64,000 nucleotides of DNA from Oscillospiraceae bacterium (GTDB lineage Bacteria; Bacillota; Clostridia; Oscillospirales; QAMX01), in contig SVLY01000003.1 of NCBI GenBank assembly GCA_015067715.1, positions 35,574 through 99,573 on the forward strand. Direction: 5' to 3'. The first letter of the stretch is position 1; every line of letters starts with the position of its first letter. Below are positions 35,454 through 44,987 of this stretch, piece by piece. The position numbers and the translations under genes are program-made. The notes beneath the pieces were generated by a model. That model made no database searches. It was not told where the DNA came from and was given only the letters and a program-made list of their open reading frames with translations.

Positions 35454-36281
35454 ATGTTCCGGAAAGTCTACGTAGAGATAACCAATATCTGCAATATGCG
35501 CTGTTCCTTCTGCCACGGCCACAGCAGACCGCCACGGCAGATGACCCGGGAGGAGTTTTCGCTGGCGCTGGACAGGCTTGGCACCCGGACGGAATATATC
35601 TACTACCACCTCATGGGCGAGCCTCTCACCCATCCGCTCCTTCCGGAGTTTATAAGGCTGGCAGGGGAGAGGGGGTATAAGTCCGTCGTCACCACAAACG
35701 GCGCCCTTCTGCCCCGACAGGGCGGTGAGCTTTTGGCCGCCGGGGTGAACAAGATAAACATCTCTCTCCACAGCTTTGAAGAGCGCATAGACGAAAAGGC
35801 CGCCCAAAGCATTGTTTCCCTGGCGGAATTTGCAAAAACCGCCGCCGCAGAGGGTGTTACCGTGGTCTTCCGCCTTTGGAACCGGGGCTTTGACGGGGGA
35901 AATAACGTCACCGCCGAGGCAATTTTGCGCCGTCATATTCCCGGAGAATGGGCGGAAAACACCCGCGGCGTGCGCATACGCCATAAGCTCCACCTTGAAT
36001 GGGGCGAGCGCTTTTCCTGGCCGAACAGCAACGCCCGGGCTCAGGGGGACAGCTTTTTCTGCTACGGTCTGAGAGACCACTTCGGCATCCTCTCCGACGG
36101 CACTGTGGTTCCCTGCTGTCTGGACAGCGACGGAGTCATTGCCCTTGGTAATATTTTCACAGAGGAGCTTGACGAAATACTGAACTCCGAAAGAGCAAGA
36201 AAAATGGTGGAGGAATTCAACTGCCGCCGGGCATCGGAAGAGCTGTGCAAACGCTGCGGCTACGCCCGAAGGTTTGTGTAA
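35454..36281 (+). CDS. Radical SAM protein with SPASM-like C-terminus
   Basis: 275-aa radical SAM enzyme. The N-terminal CNMRCSFC is the CxxxCxxC motif binding the SAM-coordinating 4Fe-4S cluster (residues 13-20), followed by YYHLMGEPLTHP. The C-terminal Cys pattern (GTVVPCCLDSDG ... ELCKRCGYARR) suggests an auxiliary cluster of SPASM type. It is not a glycyl-radical activase: it lacks their short N-terminal layout, and it is linked to a NagB gene 15 kb from the GRE. No peptide precursor was seen beside it. Substrate unknown; the NagB coupling hints at sugar chemistry but is weak evidence. Confidence 0.9.
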   Translation: MFRKVYVEITNICNMRCSFCHGHSRPPRQMTREEFSLALDRLGTRTEYIYYHLMGEPLTHPLLPEFIRLAGERGYKSVVTTNGALLPRQGGELLAAGVNKINISLHSFEERIDEKAAQSIVSLAEFAKTAAAEGVTVVFRLWNRGFDGGNNVTAEAILRRHIPGEWAENTRGVRIRHKLHLEWGERFSWPNSNARAQGDSFFCYGLRDHFGILSDGTVVPCCLDSDGVIALGNIFTEELDEILNSERARKMVEEFNCRRASEELCKRCGYARRFV

Positions 36282-36322
36282 GGCCCTCTCCGCCCCGCCC
36301 TTGGGCGGCACCTGTCAAAAAG

Positions 36323-36351
36323 AAAAGCGTGGGCTTTTAGCCCACGCTTTT
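36323..36351. terminator. Bidirectional terminator between convergent genes
   Basis: AAAAGCGTGGGC, loop TTTTA, GCCCACGCTTTT. It also contains the last codons and stop of the minus-strand hydrolase, so one hairpin serves both strands. Confidence 0.85.
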
Positions 36352-37053
36352 AATAATACATTCGGCGAATTTTGCTTTTGCCGAGGGCGAGAGGTTGCAA
36401 TGCTCGCTTCCCTCGTCGCAGCAGACAGTAATATCGTGACCGTTTTCGCTCATCAGAGCGGCAAATTTCTTCACATGGGCCTCGGGAGAGACAAGAGAGT
36501 CGGCAGTGCCGTAGAAAATAAAATAGGGTATCCGCGGCAGACGGTTGACGAGATGGAGGGGAGAGATGTTTTTGAGCGCCTCTTCAATGGGGCCCGGCTC
36601 ATTCCAGAGCGCACTGTAAAATGTACGGGGCAGGTCATTTCGTTCGGTGTAATGAAAGACCGCGTCGCACACGGGGCAGTCGGTGACACAGGCCACCGGA
36701 GTGCGCTTTGAAAAGAGGGAATAGACAAGTGCCGACTGGCCCCCCATGCTTCCGCCCGTTGAAACAACGGGAATATCGCCGGGAAGCGAATATTTCTCAA
36801 TGAGAACGTCCACAACCTCATCCGCATAGGCAACAGCGGCCGCGTTCATCCAGGACCAGGGGTTAGTATATGGCGCAACGTAGAGCAGGCCCTCTTTGCC
36901 GTAAAGCTCGCCCTCGGGGATATCATCGTTGTAGATACAGCATGATCCAAGTCCAAAAAAGGACAGCACGATGCCGCGAATCGGTTTTCGGCAGAGTTTT
37001 TCGTTTACGTAGGCAAAATCTCTTATGTTTTCGCAGGTGATAAGCTTGTCCAC
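36337..37053 (-). CDS. Alpha/beta hydrolase (esterase-like)
   Basis: 238-aa cytoplasmic alpha/beta-hydrolase. Nucleophile elbow STGGSMGGQSAL (Ser near residue 103), Asp in YGTADSLVSPE and His in GSEHCNLS make a complete catalytic triad in the right order. The oxyanion region is FFGLGSC. GTG start with AAGGAGG upstream. Prolyl-oligopeptidase-like or carboxylesterase functions are both possible; the substrate is unknown. Monocistronic with its own promoter. Confidence 0.87.
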   Translation of the reverse strand: MDKLITCENIRDFAYVNEKLCRKPIRGIVLSFFGLGSCCIYNDDIPEGELYGKEGLLYVAPYTNPWSWMNAAAVAYADEVVDVLIEKYSLPGDIPVVSTGGSMGGQSALVYSLFSKRTPVACVTDCPVCDAVFHYTERNDLPRTFYSALWNEPGPIEEALKNISPLHLVNRLPRIPYFIFYGTADSLVSPEAHVKKFAALMSENGHDITVCCDEGSEHCNLSPSAKAKFAECIIKSVG

Positions 37054-37091
37054 AACGGAAGCCTCCTTGCAATTTTTAGTGGAGTGCTATG

Positions 37092-37120
37092 ATTATATCA
37101 CAGGGTCTGCTTCTGTGCAA
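37092..37120 (-). promoter_or_regulatory. Promoter for the alpha/beta hydrolase
   Basis: Minus strand TTGCAC, 17-base spacer, TATAAT, about 38 bp before the GTG start. Confidence 0.7.
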
Positions 37121-37131
37121 GCATAACAGTG

Positions 37132-37165
37132 CAAAAAGCCCGCCGTGCATTTCAGCACGGCGGGC
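37132..37165 (-). terminator. Terminator after the PPi-PFK gene
   Basis: Minus strand GCCCGCCGTGC, loop, GCACGGCGGGC then TTTTTG. Strong 11-bp GC stem. Confidence 0.9.
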
Positions 37166-37184
37166 ATCTGTTGTTTATTTGAGC

Positions 37185-38846
37185 TTATTCGCCCTTTTCG
37201 AGAGCAAGGGTCTTGGTGGTCTGGTCGCAGACCTCGGTGGGTCCGAAGTACTGGATGGCACCGGGGTAGGTGAAGCAGGTCTCAACTGCCCACTGGGCTC
37301 TGTTGGCTTCGAAGAACTTGAAGGGCTTGCCTTCCAGCTCCACAAGGGCCTTGCGGATAACGGGCTTGTCCTTGCCGTTTCTTCTTTCGATGTTCATCAT
37401 CTTGGTCATGGGCATACCGCCAGCCACCCACTCCTCGGCGGGCTTGGACAGGTTGGAGACCTTGGAGAGGTATCCGGTGTAGCCGTACTGGATCAGCATG
37501 AAGGCGTTGTAGCCCAGGGAGTAGCAGTAGTCAGCATCGAAGTTGCTGGGGAAAGCGCAACGGCCTTCGTAGCCCAGGAAGTGATGCAGGGCGGAGAACT
37601 TGCCCTTATAGGTGCCGGCGGCCTTGCGGGCGGCGAGGTTGTCCTTAACAAGGGCGGAGAACAGCTTTTCGCTCTCGATGAGGGAGACCTGAACGTTGCC
37701 GTGGGGGTCACGCTCCAGGAAGAGCTGCTGCTGGATGCTTTCGGGGAGGATGGCGAAGACGGCCATGGCTTCCTTGGTGAGGCCGTTTTCGATGAAGGCG
37801 TACTTGTCGGCCCAGGTGGCAAGAGCGTTGAACTCTGCGGTCTTTTCGCCGGCGAGAAGCTCGTTGATCTCGGCAATCAGCATGGAGAACTCGGGAACAA
37901 ACTCAACGATGCCTTCGGGAATGATGGCAACGCCAAAGTTCATGCCGTTTGCGGAGCGGGTGGCCACAGAGTCGGCGATATAGTCGGCGATCTGGGCAAG
38001 GGACATCTTCTTGGCGGCAACTTCTTCGCCGATCAGACAGATGTTGGGCTGGGTCTCGAGAGCGCATTCCAGAGCGACGTGGGAAGCGGAGCGGCCCATG
38101 ACCTTGACAAAGTGCCAGTACTTCTTGGCGGAGTTGGCGTCTCTTTCGATGTTGCCGATGATCTCGCTGTAGGTCTTGGTGGCGGTGTCGAAGCCGAAGG
38201 AGCACTCGATATCCTCGTTCTTAAGGTCGCCGTCGATGGTCTTGGGGCAGCCGATGACCTGAACGCCGTTGTTGTGGGCGGCGCAGTACTCGGCGAGAAC
38301 GGCGGCGTTGGTGTTGGAGTCGTCGCCGCCGATGATGACGATGGCGGTTATACCGTGCTTGGCGCAAACTTCGCTGACAACGGCAAACTGCTCTTCGGTC
38401 TCGAGCTTGGTTCTGCCGGAGCCGATAATGTCAAAGCCGCCGGTGTTTCTGTACTGGTTGATATATTCATCGTCGAAGATGATATAATCGTCCTCAAGAA
38501 GACCGCTGGGACCGCCCTTGAAGCCGTAGAGAACGTTTTCCTTGTTGGTTGCCTTAAGAGCATCGTAAAGGCCGCAGATAACGTTGTGTCCGCCGGGGGC
38601 CTGGCCGCCGGAAAGGATAACACCGACGACCTGCTTCTTGGCCTCGGAGGTATTCTCGCCCTTCTGGAAGGTGATCTCGTTCTTGCCGTAGGTGTTGGGG
38701 AAGAGGGCCTGGATCTTTTCCTGGTCCGCAACGCTCTCGGTGGCGCCGCCGTTCTTCACGCTGATCTCGGAGATGCCGTTTCTGAGCATTCCGGGAAGCT
38801 TGGGCTCATAGCGGTATCTTGCGATCTGAAGAGGTGAAAGCTTCAT
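37185..38846 (-). CDS. pfp: Pyrophosphate-dependent 6-phosphofructokinase (long type)
   Basis: Reversible PPi:fructose-6-phosphate phosphotransferase, 553 aa, the length of the long PFP clade. [11 protein letters not shown] is the phosphate-binding loop. [16 protein letters not shown] carries the Asp (GGDD) that marks PPi rather than ATP use. [11 protein letters not shown] holds the catalytic Asp and [15 protein letters not shown] is the substrate region. ATG 38846 has GGAG upstream and starts [11 protein letters not shown], the usual N-terminus; the track start is 14 codons earlier. Strong codon bias fits a central glycolytic role. PPi produced by biosynthesis would feed this enzyme and the membrane pyrophosphatase at 55909. 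Confidence 0.95.
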   Translation of the reverse strand: MKLSPLQIARYRYEPKLPGMLRNGISEISVKNGGATESVADQEKIQALFPNTYGKNEITFQKGENTSEAKKQVVGVILSGGQAPGGHNVICGLYDALKATNKENVLYGFKGGPSGLLEDDYIIFDDEYINQYRNTGGFDIIGSGRTKLETEEQFAVVSEVCAKHGITAIVIIGGDDSNTNAAVLAEYCAAHNNGVQVIGCPKTIDGDLKNEDIECSFGFDTATKTYSEIIGNIERDANSAKKYWHFVKVMGRSASHVALECALETQPNICLIGEEVAAKKMSLAQIADYIADSVATRSANGMNFGVAIIPEGIVEFVPEFSMLIAEINELLAGEKTAEFNALATWADKYAFIENGLTKEAMAVFAILPESIQQQLFLERDPHGNVQVSLIESEKLFSALVKDNLAARKAAGTYKGKFSALHHFLGYEGRCAFPSNFDADYCYSLGYNAFMLIQYGYTGYLSKVSNLSKPAEEWVAGGMPMTKMMNIERRNGKDKPVIRKALVELEGKPFKFFEANRAQWAVETCFTYPGAIQYFGPTEVCDQTTKTLALEKGE

Positions 38847-38891
38847 TTTTAATAACACTCCTTGAAGTTGATTTGCTTTTTCTGCCATTAT

Positions 38892-38920
38892 ATTATACTA
38901 TATTTCCCCGAAAAGGTAAA
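38892..38920 (-). promoter_or_regulatory. Promoter for pfp
   Basis: Minus strand TTTACC, 17-base spacer, TATAAT, about 45 bp before the ATG. Confidence 0.65.
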
Positions 38921-38942
38921 TAGTTTTCTGCCTTTTTCTTTG

Positions 38943-40259
38943 TCAAAGCAGTTCTTCGGCGAAGATCTCTCCCCGGTGGACCTGGGGATAATAACTGCCG
39001 TAGACGTAGGCAGGGTCGTGGTCCAGCGCCAGCTTAAAGACCGTTATCCCCGCGATTTTGTCCGGGGGATCTTCGGGCAGGTTTTTGAGAATTATTCTGT
39101 GCCCCCTGTGCTCAAACTCAACGGGAGTTCCGTCCATAAGCGTGACAGACTCCGGCGCTTCCATCCAGCCGCCGATACCAAGCTCGCCGCCATAGGGCCA
39201 GGTGTGGTTCACGCCGTAGATATAGCGGCTGTCCATGGTGACGGCGGTCAGGGCGTTCATGCCGATGCCGCTGTTTTTCCGGCGGATGCCGTATATGGCG
39301 TCGCCGTTGACCTCAAGCCACCTGCCCACCGTCCGCAGGGGCTCAAAGGCCTCCGCCGGAACAGAGCCGTCCGGCGCCGGGCCGATGTTCAAAAGCAGGT
39401 TTCCCGCTCCGGCGGCGCAGGTGGTGAGCATGGTGATTATCTGCTGGGGGCTGTGACTGAAGTTTACAGCCTGTCTCGAGTCAACGTAGCCCCAACTGAG
39501 GCCGTTGAAGGTCATGCAGGCCTCCCACTCTCTTTCGCAGGCGTAAATACTGCCCTCGGGAGTGGTATAATCCTCGTCAAGACCGCTCCGGTCGTTTATG
39601 ATCAATCCGGGCTGAAGGGCTCTGAGACGCTGGTTTCTGCCAAGAGAATCCCAGCCCTCCCAGGTGGTCATGGGAGAATATGAGTCGTAGTAGAGCACGT
39701 CTATCTGCCCGTAGTTTGTGAGAAGCTCCGTGCAGAGAAGCTCGGTATACTCCAGAAAACGCTCACGGGCCGCTGTGTCGAAGGCGCATATGCCCCCGTC
39801 GGGATGGTGCCAATCCATAAGAGAGAAATAAAGCCCCACCTTAAGGTCAAACTCCCGGCAGGCGTCCACGAACTCTCTTACAATGTCACGTCCGCAGGCG
39901 TTCATGGAGTTATAGGGGTTTATCTTTGAATTCCAAAGGGAAAAGCCCTCGTGGTGGCGGGTGGTGAGCACCATGTACTTCATGCCTGCCTCTTTTGCAA
40001 GCTTTGCCCATTCCCGGCAGCAGCCGGGCTTGGGGGCAAAACGGCCGGCCAGCTTTTCATACTCTTTGGGAGGAATGTTTTCCTGCACCTGCACCCACTC
40101 GTGGCGGCCAAGAACGGAATAGAGGCCGTAGTGGATGAACATTCCAAACCTGGCCTTTTTCCACCAATCCATGCGCGAGGCTCTCGTGGCGGCAAGGGCG
40201 CGCTCGTAATCGGGTTTTGAGACGATGGGTAAGCTTCGGTTGATCTTCGTTCTTGCCAT
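38943..40259 (-). CDS. Alpha-L-fucosidase GH29 (copy 1)
   Basis: 438-aa GH29 enzyme releasing alpha-linked L-fucose. Characteristic stretches are WWKKARFGMFIHYGLYS, MKYMVLTTRHHEGFSLW, LYFSLMDWHHPD and the nucleophile region QIDVLYYDSYSP with the Asp. A C-terminal beta domain follows. No signal peptide, so it is probably cytoplasmic. It is the last gene of a four-gene minus-strand operon and a tandem duplicate of the next entry; the central third is nearly identical. Confidence 0.93.
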   Translation of the reverse strand: MARTKINRSLPIVSKPDYERALAATRASRMDWWKKARFGMFIHYGLYSVLGRHEWVQVQENIPPKEYEKLAGRFAPKPGCCREWAKLAKEAGMKYMVLTTRHHEGFSLWNSKINPYNSMNACGRDIVREFVDACREFDLKVGLYFSLMDWHHPDGGICAFDTAARERFLEYTELLCTELLTNYGQIDVLYYDSYSPMTTWEGWDSLGRNQRLRALQPGLIINDRSGLDEDYTTPEGSIYACEREWEACMTFNGLSWGYVDSRQAVNFSHSPQQIITMLTTCAAGAGNLLLNIGPAPDGSVPAEAFEPLRTVGRWLEVNGDAIYGIRRKNSGIGMNALTAVTMDSRYIYGVNHTWPYGGELGIGGWMEAPESVTLMDGTPVEFEHRGHRIILKNLPEDPPDKIAGITVFKLALDHDPAYVYGSYYPQVHRGEIFAEELL

Positions 40260-40287
40260 AAGAACTTCCTCTCGTATTCAAAAAAAC

Positions 40288-41589
40288 TCAGATCTTGTTC
40301 TCTCCGGCAAAGTCCTCGCCGCCCCAATGCTGGGGATAGTAGCTTGCAAAACGGAAGGGCGCCTCTTCGCCGTACTCAAGGCGGATAACGGTGACGGCGG
40401 CGGTCTTGTCGGGATGTGCCTGGGGCAGATTCTTCAGCAGAATGCGGTGACCCCTGTGCTCAAAGTCAATGGGTGTTCCGTCCAAATAGGTCACAGACTT
40501 TGGCGCTTCAATAAAGCCGCCAAGACCCATCTTTCCGCCCTTGGGCCAGATGCGCATCCAGAGATACACATACTTGCTGTCCCGGCTGACACGGCTGACG
40601 CCGGAGCACTTGAAATCTATCCAGCTTGAAATGCGTTTTTTCTTTCCGTATACAGCCTCTCCGTTGGCCTCAAGCCATTTGCCAACGGTGGTGAGGGGCT
40701 CAATGGCGTCTTCGGGGACAGAACCGTCCGGCGCGGGTCCGATGTTCAAAAGCAGGTTGCCCCCCTCGGAGGCGCAGGTGGCCAGCATATCGATGATCTG
40801 CTGGGCGGTGTAGCAATAGGGACGGGCCTGTTCAGGGTCGATATAGCCCCAGCTGATGCGGTTGAAGGTCATGCAGGCCTCCCAGTCTCTCTGGGTTGCG
40901 GCGATATTCTCTTCGGGGGTGGAAAAGTCCTCGTCGAGGGCACTGCGGTTGTTGATTATGATGTGGGGCTGAAGAGCTCTCAGGCGCTGGTTACGGGCAA
41001 GGCTGTCCCAGCCTTCCCAGCCCTGCATGGGGTTGGAAACGTCGTACCAGAGAATATCGATCTTTCCGTAGAAAGTGAGAAGCTCGGTGTTGAGCATTTC
41101 GATATAGTCAAGGAAGCGACGGCGGGCTTCGTTGTCGAAGGCACAGCGCCAGCCGTCCGGATGGTGCCAGTCCATAAGGGAGGTGTAAAAGCCGATCTTC
41201 AGGTCAAATTCCCGGCAGGCATCCACAAACTCTCTTACGATGTCCCGTCCGCAGGCATTCATGGAGTTATAGGGGTTGATCTTGGAGTCCCAAAGAGAGA
41301 ATCCCTCGTGGTGACGGGTGGTGAGCACCATGTATTTCATTCCGGCGGCCTTTGCAAGCTTTGCCCACTCACGGCAGCAGCCGGGCTTGGGGTTAAAGGT
41401 CTTTGCAAACTCCTCGTATTCTTCCTTGGGAACGTTTTCGAAAGACTGGAGCCACTCGTGGCGCCCCTCCTGGGAGTAGAGGCCGTAGTGGACGAACATT
41501 CCAAATCTGGCGTCGCGCCACCATGCCATTCTCTCGTCCCGGGTGCGGGCCAGCTCGCGTTCGTATTCGGCTTTGCAGAGTATCTTCAT
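40288..41589 (-). CDS. Alpha-L-fucosidase GH29 (copy 2)
   Basis: 433-aa GH29 paralog of the adjacent copy. Same blocks (WWRDARFGMFVHYGLYS, TTRHHEGFSLW, SLMDWHHPD) with the nucleophile Asp in KIDILWYDVSNP. The differences fall mostly in the active-site entrance after the nucleophile and in the C-terminal half, which may mean different linkage preference. No signal peptide. 28 bp from copy 1 and 12 bp from the upstream sialidase-like gene, so one transcript. Confidence 0.93.
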   Translation of the reverse strand: MKILCKAEYERELARTRDERMAWWRDARFGMFVHYGLYSQEGRHEWLQSFENVPKEEYEEFAKTFNPKPGCCREWAKLAKAAGMKYMVLTTRHHEGFSLWDSKINPYNSMNACGRDIVREFVDACREFDLKIGFYTSLMDWHHPDGWRCAFDNEARRRFLDYIEMLNTELLTFYGKIDILWYDVSNPMQGWEGWDSLARNQRLRALQPHIIINNRSALDEDFSTPEENIAATQRDWEACMTFNRISWGYIDPEQARPYCYTAQQIIDMLATCASEGGNLLLNIGPAPDGSVPEDAIEPLTTVGKWLEANGEAVYGKKKRISSWIDFKCSGVSRVSRDSKYVYLWMRIWPKGGKMGLGGFIEAPKSVTYLDGTPIDFEHRGHRILLKNLPQAHPDKTAAVTVIRLEYGEEAPFRFASYYPQHWGGEDFAGENKI

Positions 41590-41601
41590 ATTATTTTCCT
41601 C

Positions 41602-42960
41602 TCATATCAAAAGATTCTTGTAGTTTTTTATCCTGTGGAAGGTCTGGCAGTTGGCGTCGTGGAAGTTTTTCGCCCCGTTTATCGCCGTGCGGCAGAGCCA
41701 GAGAAGGTCGTCCCCCTCGAAGAAAAAGTCCACGTATTGGAAGCCCACGAGCTTGGGGTCATCCTCCCGGTGATCCAGCAGGTCGCACACCAGCTCCCAT
41801 TTTTCAAGATCACGACTGGAAACAAGGCTTAAAAGGTTTCGGTTTCCCTCACAGCCCGGCCCAAGTATGCGTGAGACGATGGAGAGGTAGAGCTCCTCCC
41901 CCGGAACGGGCTTTATCATAAACTTCGAGTGGTTGCCGGGAAAGCTCATCATCCTGCAGAAGGTCTCCGGAGCTTCGGGGTCTGCCTCGTTAACGTCCAT
42001 GACCACCGCAAGCCCGTAGGACGGGGTGTTGCCGATGAGCTGATAGCGGTAGATATTTCTCAGACGTCCGTCGGGGCAGACGGTCATACAGCCCTCTAAG
42101 ATGGCGGTACTGGTGATGCCAGGTTCTCCCGTCCAGGTGGGGTCCATTTTTACAGGCTCGGAGAAGAGCCAGTTCTCCGCGTCCATGGGGTCCGCATCCG
42201 CAGGGACGGAGCCGTGGAGCCCGGCGTAGGGGGAGTGACCCCACTCAAGGCTGAACCAGAGCCTTCCGTTGTGCTCAACAACGGGCTGGGGATTGCGGTG
42301 GGCGCCGTCCTCTTCCCGCTTACATCCGCCCCGGAGGAGCACCGTGGGATTGCCCCAGGTATTCCCTCCGTCCTTTGATTCACCGATAAGCAGATCCCCG
42401 AACTCTGTGGAAACGGCAATTATAAACAGCCTGCCCCGGTGGACGAAAAGCCTGCCCCAAAAACAGGGGAACAGGTCGCAGACGTAGCGCCAGGTTGCGC
42501 CGTCGTCGTCGGAGCGGAAGATAAGACTGAGGTTTTGGGGCGCACGGCTTGAAAACAGATCCATTGAAGAGAGCAGATGCCCCTGGGGCGTTCGCACCAT
42601 TGAGGGACTGCACAGAGCGTGGCCTGAAAAAGCGTAGACATTGTCCTGGTGGTGAACGTAGTTCACCACCGTACCGGGGTAGATCCCGGTGCGGGCAAGG
42701 CGGAGCTCACCTTCTCCAACCCGTATCTCGTAGTCCGTATCCGGTTCAAGGCCGGAGATACGGCAGCTTCCGTTCTCTCCGGGGCAGGAGAAAAACTCCT
42801 CTTCGCCCCGTTTTCGCCAGTACACCCTCTGGCACCCGTCTCCAAGCCAGTCAAGATATACCCCCGTTTCGTCCGGGACAAGACGGCAGATAAAGGGAAG
42901 CTTCTTTTCCCACAGGATGGGCCGGTAGGGCCGATAGCTCCATTGAGTGTGAGCTTTCAC
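41602..42960 (-). CDS. Asp-box (BNR) sialidase-like protein
   Basis: About 452 aa with a beta-propeller signature: Asp boxes FRSDDDGATW and ESKDGGNTW, plus several blade-like beta stretches. An N-terminal fibronectin-like part includes GVYLDWLGDGCQRVYW. The track's longer start gives a Pro/Thr-rich implausible N-terminus. GTG 42960 (VKAHTQWSYRPY) with AGGTGAT upstream is a better start. Exo-sialidase is the nearest family, but no full arginine triad is obvious, so another propeller hydrolase is possible. It sits in an operon with two fucosidases, fitting host or plant glycan breakdown. Confidence 0.75.
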   Translation of the reverse strand: MKAHTQWSYRPYRPILWEKKLPFICRLVPDETGVYLDWLGDGCQRVYWRKRGEEEFFSCPGENGSCRISGLEPDTDYEIRVGEGELRLARTGIYPGTVVNYVHHQDNVYAFSGHALCSPSMVRTPQGHLLSSMDLFSSRAPQNLSLIFRSDDDGATWRYVCDLFPCFWGRLFVHRGRLFIIAVSTEFGDLLIGESKDGGNTWGNPTVLLRGGCKREEDGAHRNPQPVVEHNGRLWFSLEWGHSPYAGLHGSVPADADPMDAENWLFSEPVKMDPTWTGEPGITSTAILEGCMTVCPDGRLRNIYRYQLIGNTPSYGLAVVMDVNEADPEAPETFCRMMSFPGNHSKFMIKPVPGEELYLSIVSRILGPGCEGNRNLLSLVSSRDLEKWELVCDLLDHREDDPKLVGFQYVDFFFEGDDLLWLCRTAINGAKNFHDANCQTFHRIKNYKNLLI

Positions 42961-43039
42961 TGTTACATCACCTCTTTTTCCTTTCCGGGTACGAAAATCC
43001 CCACAGAGTGGCCCCTGTGAGGATAGTCGGTTATTATTT

Positions 43040-44929
43040 TTACTGTCTGCGCCAGAGCTTTCCTCCGGCGTGGAGCATACGTATAAACAGGCCGCCCTGG
43101 ACCGTGCGGTGGCGGAAGCCAACCATTTTGGCGGTCTTCGTGTCGTACCAGTCGGTGAGGGGAACGCGGCTCTCGCTCTCGTGGTAGGCAAGCCAGAGGG
43201 GAGCGACGGCCTTTTCAAAATCGGCCTGATCGTCCAGCAGGGTGGCAGTCCACACCAGCCAGTCGGACTTGGTGTAGTCGGCGCGGTTGTCCAGGGGCAG
43301 ACCGTAGACATTGGTGTGGCCGGCGTAGCTTTCCAGCTCGCCGGAGATAACTCTGGGGTCGAAGAAGCCCGTGCCCCAGATCTTGTCCCAGACGGCGTTG
43401 TACTTCATGCTGAAGGTGCCCTCGCGGTCGTAGGCAAGGCGCAGTGAGCCGTCGCCGTTGGATGCGCGAACGCAGAAATCTGCGGCCATCTCACGGGCAA
43501 GACCCATTTTTTCTCCGGCCTCGTCCTTGCGGTCAAGCATTTCGTAGATAATGCCAAGAGCGGCAATGCCCATGATGGCTTTTATGCTGAGGTTGCAGTT
43601 GTGGGCAAGGTGACCTGCAAAATCGTCGGTGCAGAGCTGGTTTTCGGGGTCGCGGCCGTAGCGCTCGAGATACTTTTCCCAGGCCTCGAGAAGATCCAGA
43701 TTTTCCTCCGCAAAGGCGGCCGTACCCTCGGCGAGGGCGACGTTTGCGGCCATGACCAGCATATTTCCGCACTCCTCAACGGGCATCTGACCCTCAAGGC
43801 GGTTGTCGCAGTAGACCTGGCCGTTAACGTGGGGATAACAGCCGCAGTCGTGGGGAGCAAAGTCAAAGCTCCAGCCCTCGCTTCTGGCATAGCGGAAGAT
43901 GGGGCGCATCATGCCCTCGACAAGCTCGGGGTTGTAGATCAAAAACATGGGGATGGAGGGATAGCTCACGTCCACGGTGGCGGCACAGCCGTTTGAGAAA
44001 CATTCCTTGGAGATATAGAGCAGGTTGCCCTCGGTGTCCAGCACCAGCTTGTGGGCGGCGCAGACCTGGCGGTAGGCAAGGCTAAGAAGCTCGGCGTATT
44101 TCTCGCCGCCGCATATAAGGGCGTCGGACCAGAGCTTTTTGGCGAAAATATCACACCGGGAGGTTAGGAATTCCCGATCCCGGAAGGTGGCTTCGATCTC
44201 GGAGAGGATGCTGCCGCCGTTTCTGTTCCAGAAGGAGCGCAGACTGTCGCCGAAATAGACTATGCTTTCGATATCGTCGTAGGCGGCGGTGAACAGAGCG
44301 CCGCTTTCCGGCACGTCACGGCAGATGCCAACGAAGGTCATAAGGTTGTCCGTAAAGGTAATTGCCTCTCCGCCGTCGGAGGAAAGGTAGAAATAGCCCC
44401 AGTCTATGCGGACGTCGTCACCGCAACGGGCAAGCACAGGCTGGGAAACGCTGCCCATTTTGGCAGAGGTTATGCCGTTGTGGGAGAGCATTTCAACGCT
44501 GACCTCGTCGGAATTTGCCCTGTCAAGGCAGAGCTCCTCAGAGGCGGTGATGCGCACGGAGACGGTGTGGCTCTCTCCGTCGAGAGCCTCCCAGGAAACG
44601 TAGATCATTCCCACCGGGCGGGTGAAAACGGTGAGGTCGTTGGGAAGGAAAAGGGCAGTGAACTTTACATTCAGCAAAATTCCGCCGCCGGTAAAGCGAT
44701 ATTCCGTAGAGAGCGCGTCGATATCAAGCCCCATCTGAGCCATTGCCGGTGCGCTTCCCGCTCCCATAAAGCGATATTCTTTTCCGTCCACGAAAACTGT
44801 TCCGTTAAAGCTGTTGGGTTTTCCCGTCCAATGCTCGACAGATCCGTCGGTCAGCTTATCGTAAGGTGACCACATTGAAAAATAGGGGTCCACCGTTATC
44901 AGCGGAACACTTGGGGCGCGAAGCTTCAT
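43040..44929 (-). CDS. Glutaminase-A-like DUF4965/DUF5127 protein
   Basis: 629-aa protein resembling the fungal glutaminase A (GtaA) family: an N-terminal DUF4964/DUF5127 beta region (APSVPLITVDPYFSMWSPYDKLTDG is diagnostic) and a C-terminal (alpha/alpha)6-like DUF4965/DUF1793 part (SYPSIPMFLIYNPELVEGMMRPIFRYA, DFAPHDCGCYPHVNGQ). ATG 44929 (MKLRAPSVP) has GGAG upstream and is chosen over the track start 77 codons earlier, which runs back through the promoter. No signal peptide. Bacterial members lie among glycan-degradation genes and their real activity is poorly defined, so a glycosidase role is as likely as glutaminase. Confidence 0.85.
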   Translation of the reverse strand: MKLRAPSVPLITVDPYFSMWSPYDKLTDGSVEHWTGKPNSFNGTVFVDGKEYRFMGAGSAPAMAQMGLDIDALSTEYRFTGGGILLNVKFTALFLPNDLTVFTRPVGMIYVSWEALDGESHTVSVRITASEELCLDRANSDEVSVEMLSHNGITSAKMGSVSQPVLARCGDDVRIDWGYFYLSSDGGEAITFTDNLMTFVGICRDVPESGALFTAAYDDIESIVYFGDSLRSFWNRNGGSILSEIEATFRDREFLTSRCDIFAKKLWSDALICGGEKYAELLSLAYRQVCAAHKLVLDTEGNLLYISKECFSNGCAATVDVSYPSIPMFLIYNPELVEGMMRPIFRYARSEGWSFDFAPHDCGCYPHVNGQVYCDNRLEGQMPVEECGNMLVMAANVALAEGTAAFAEENLDLLEAWEKYLERYGRDPENQLCTDDFAGHLAHNCNLSIKAIMGIAALGIIYEMLDRKDEAGEKMGLAREMAADFCVRASNGDGSLRLAYDREGTFSMKYNAVWDKIWGTGFFDPRVISGELESYAGHTNVYGLPLDNRADYTKSDWLVWTATLLDDQADFEKAVAPLWLAYHESESRVPLTDWYDTKTAKMVGFRHRTVQGGLFIRMLHAGGKLWRRQ

Positions 44930-44987
44930 TTTTACTGGTTCTCCTTTTATATATTGTACACAGTGCGTGCAGTTTTCCACGGTAATA

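Noticed and set aside
35454-36281. Radical SAM protein as activase of the glycyl radical enzyme
   Set aside because: It is 15 kb away, coupled to nagB, and has a SPASM-like Cys-rich C-terminus instead of the activase layout.
37089-38837. 582-aa plus-strand ORF over pfp
   Set aside because: Shadow of the strongly codon-biased pfp gene.
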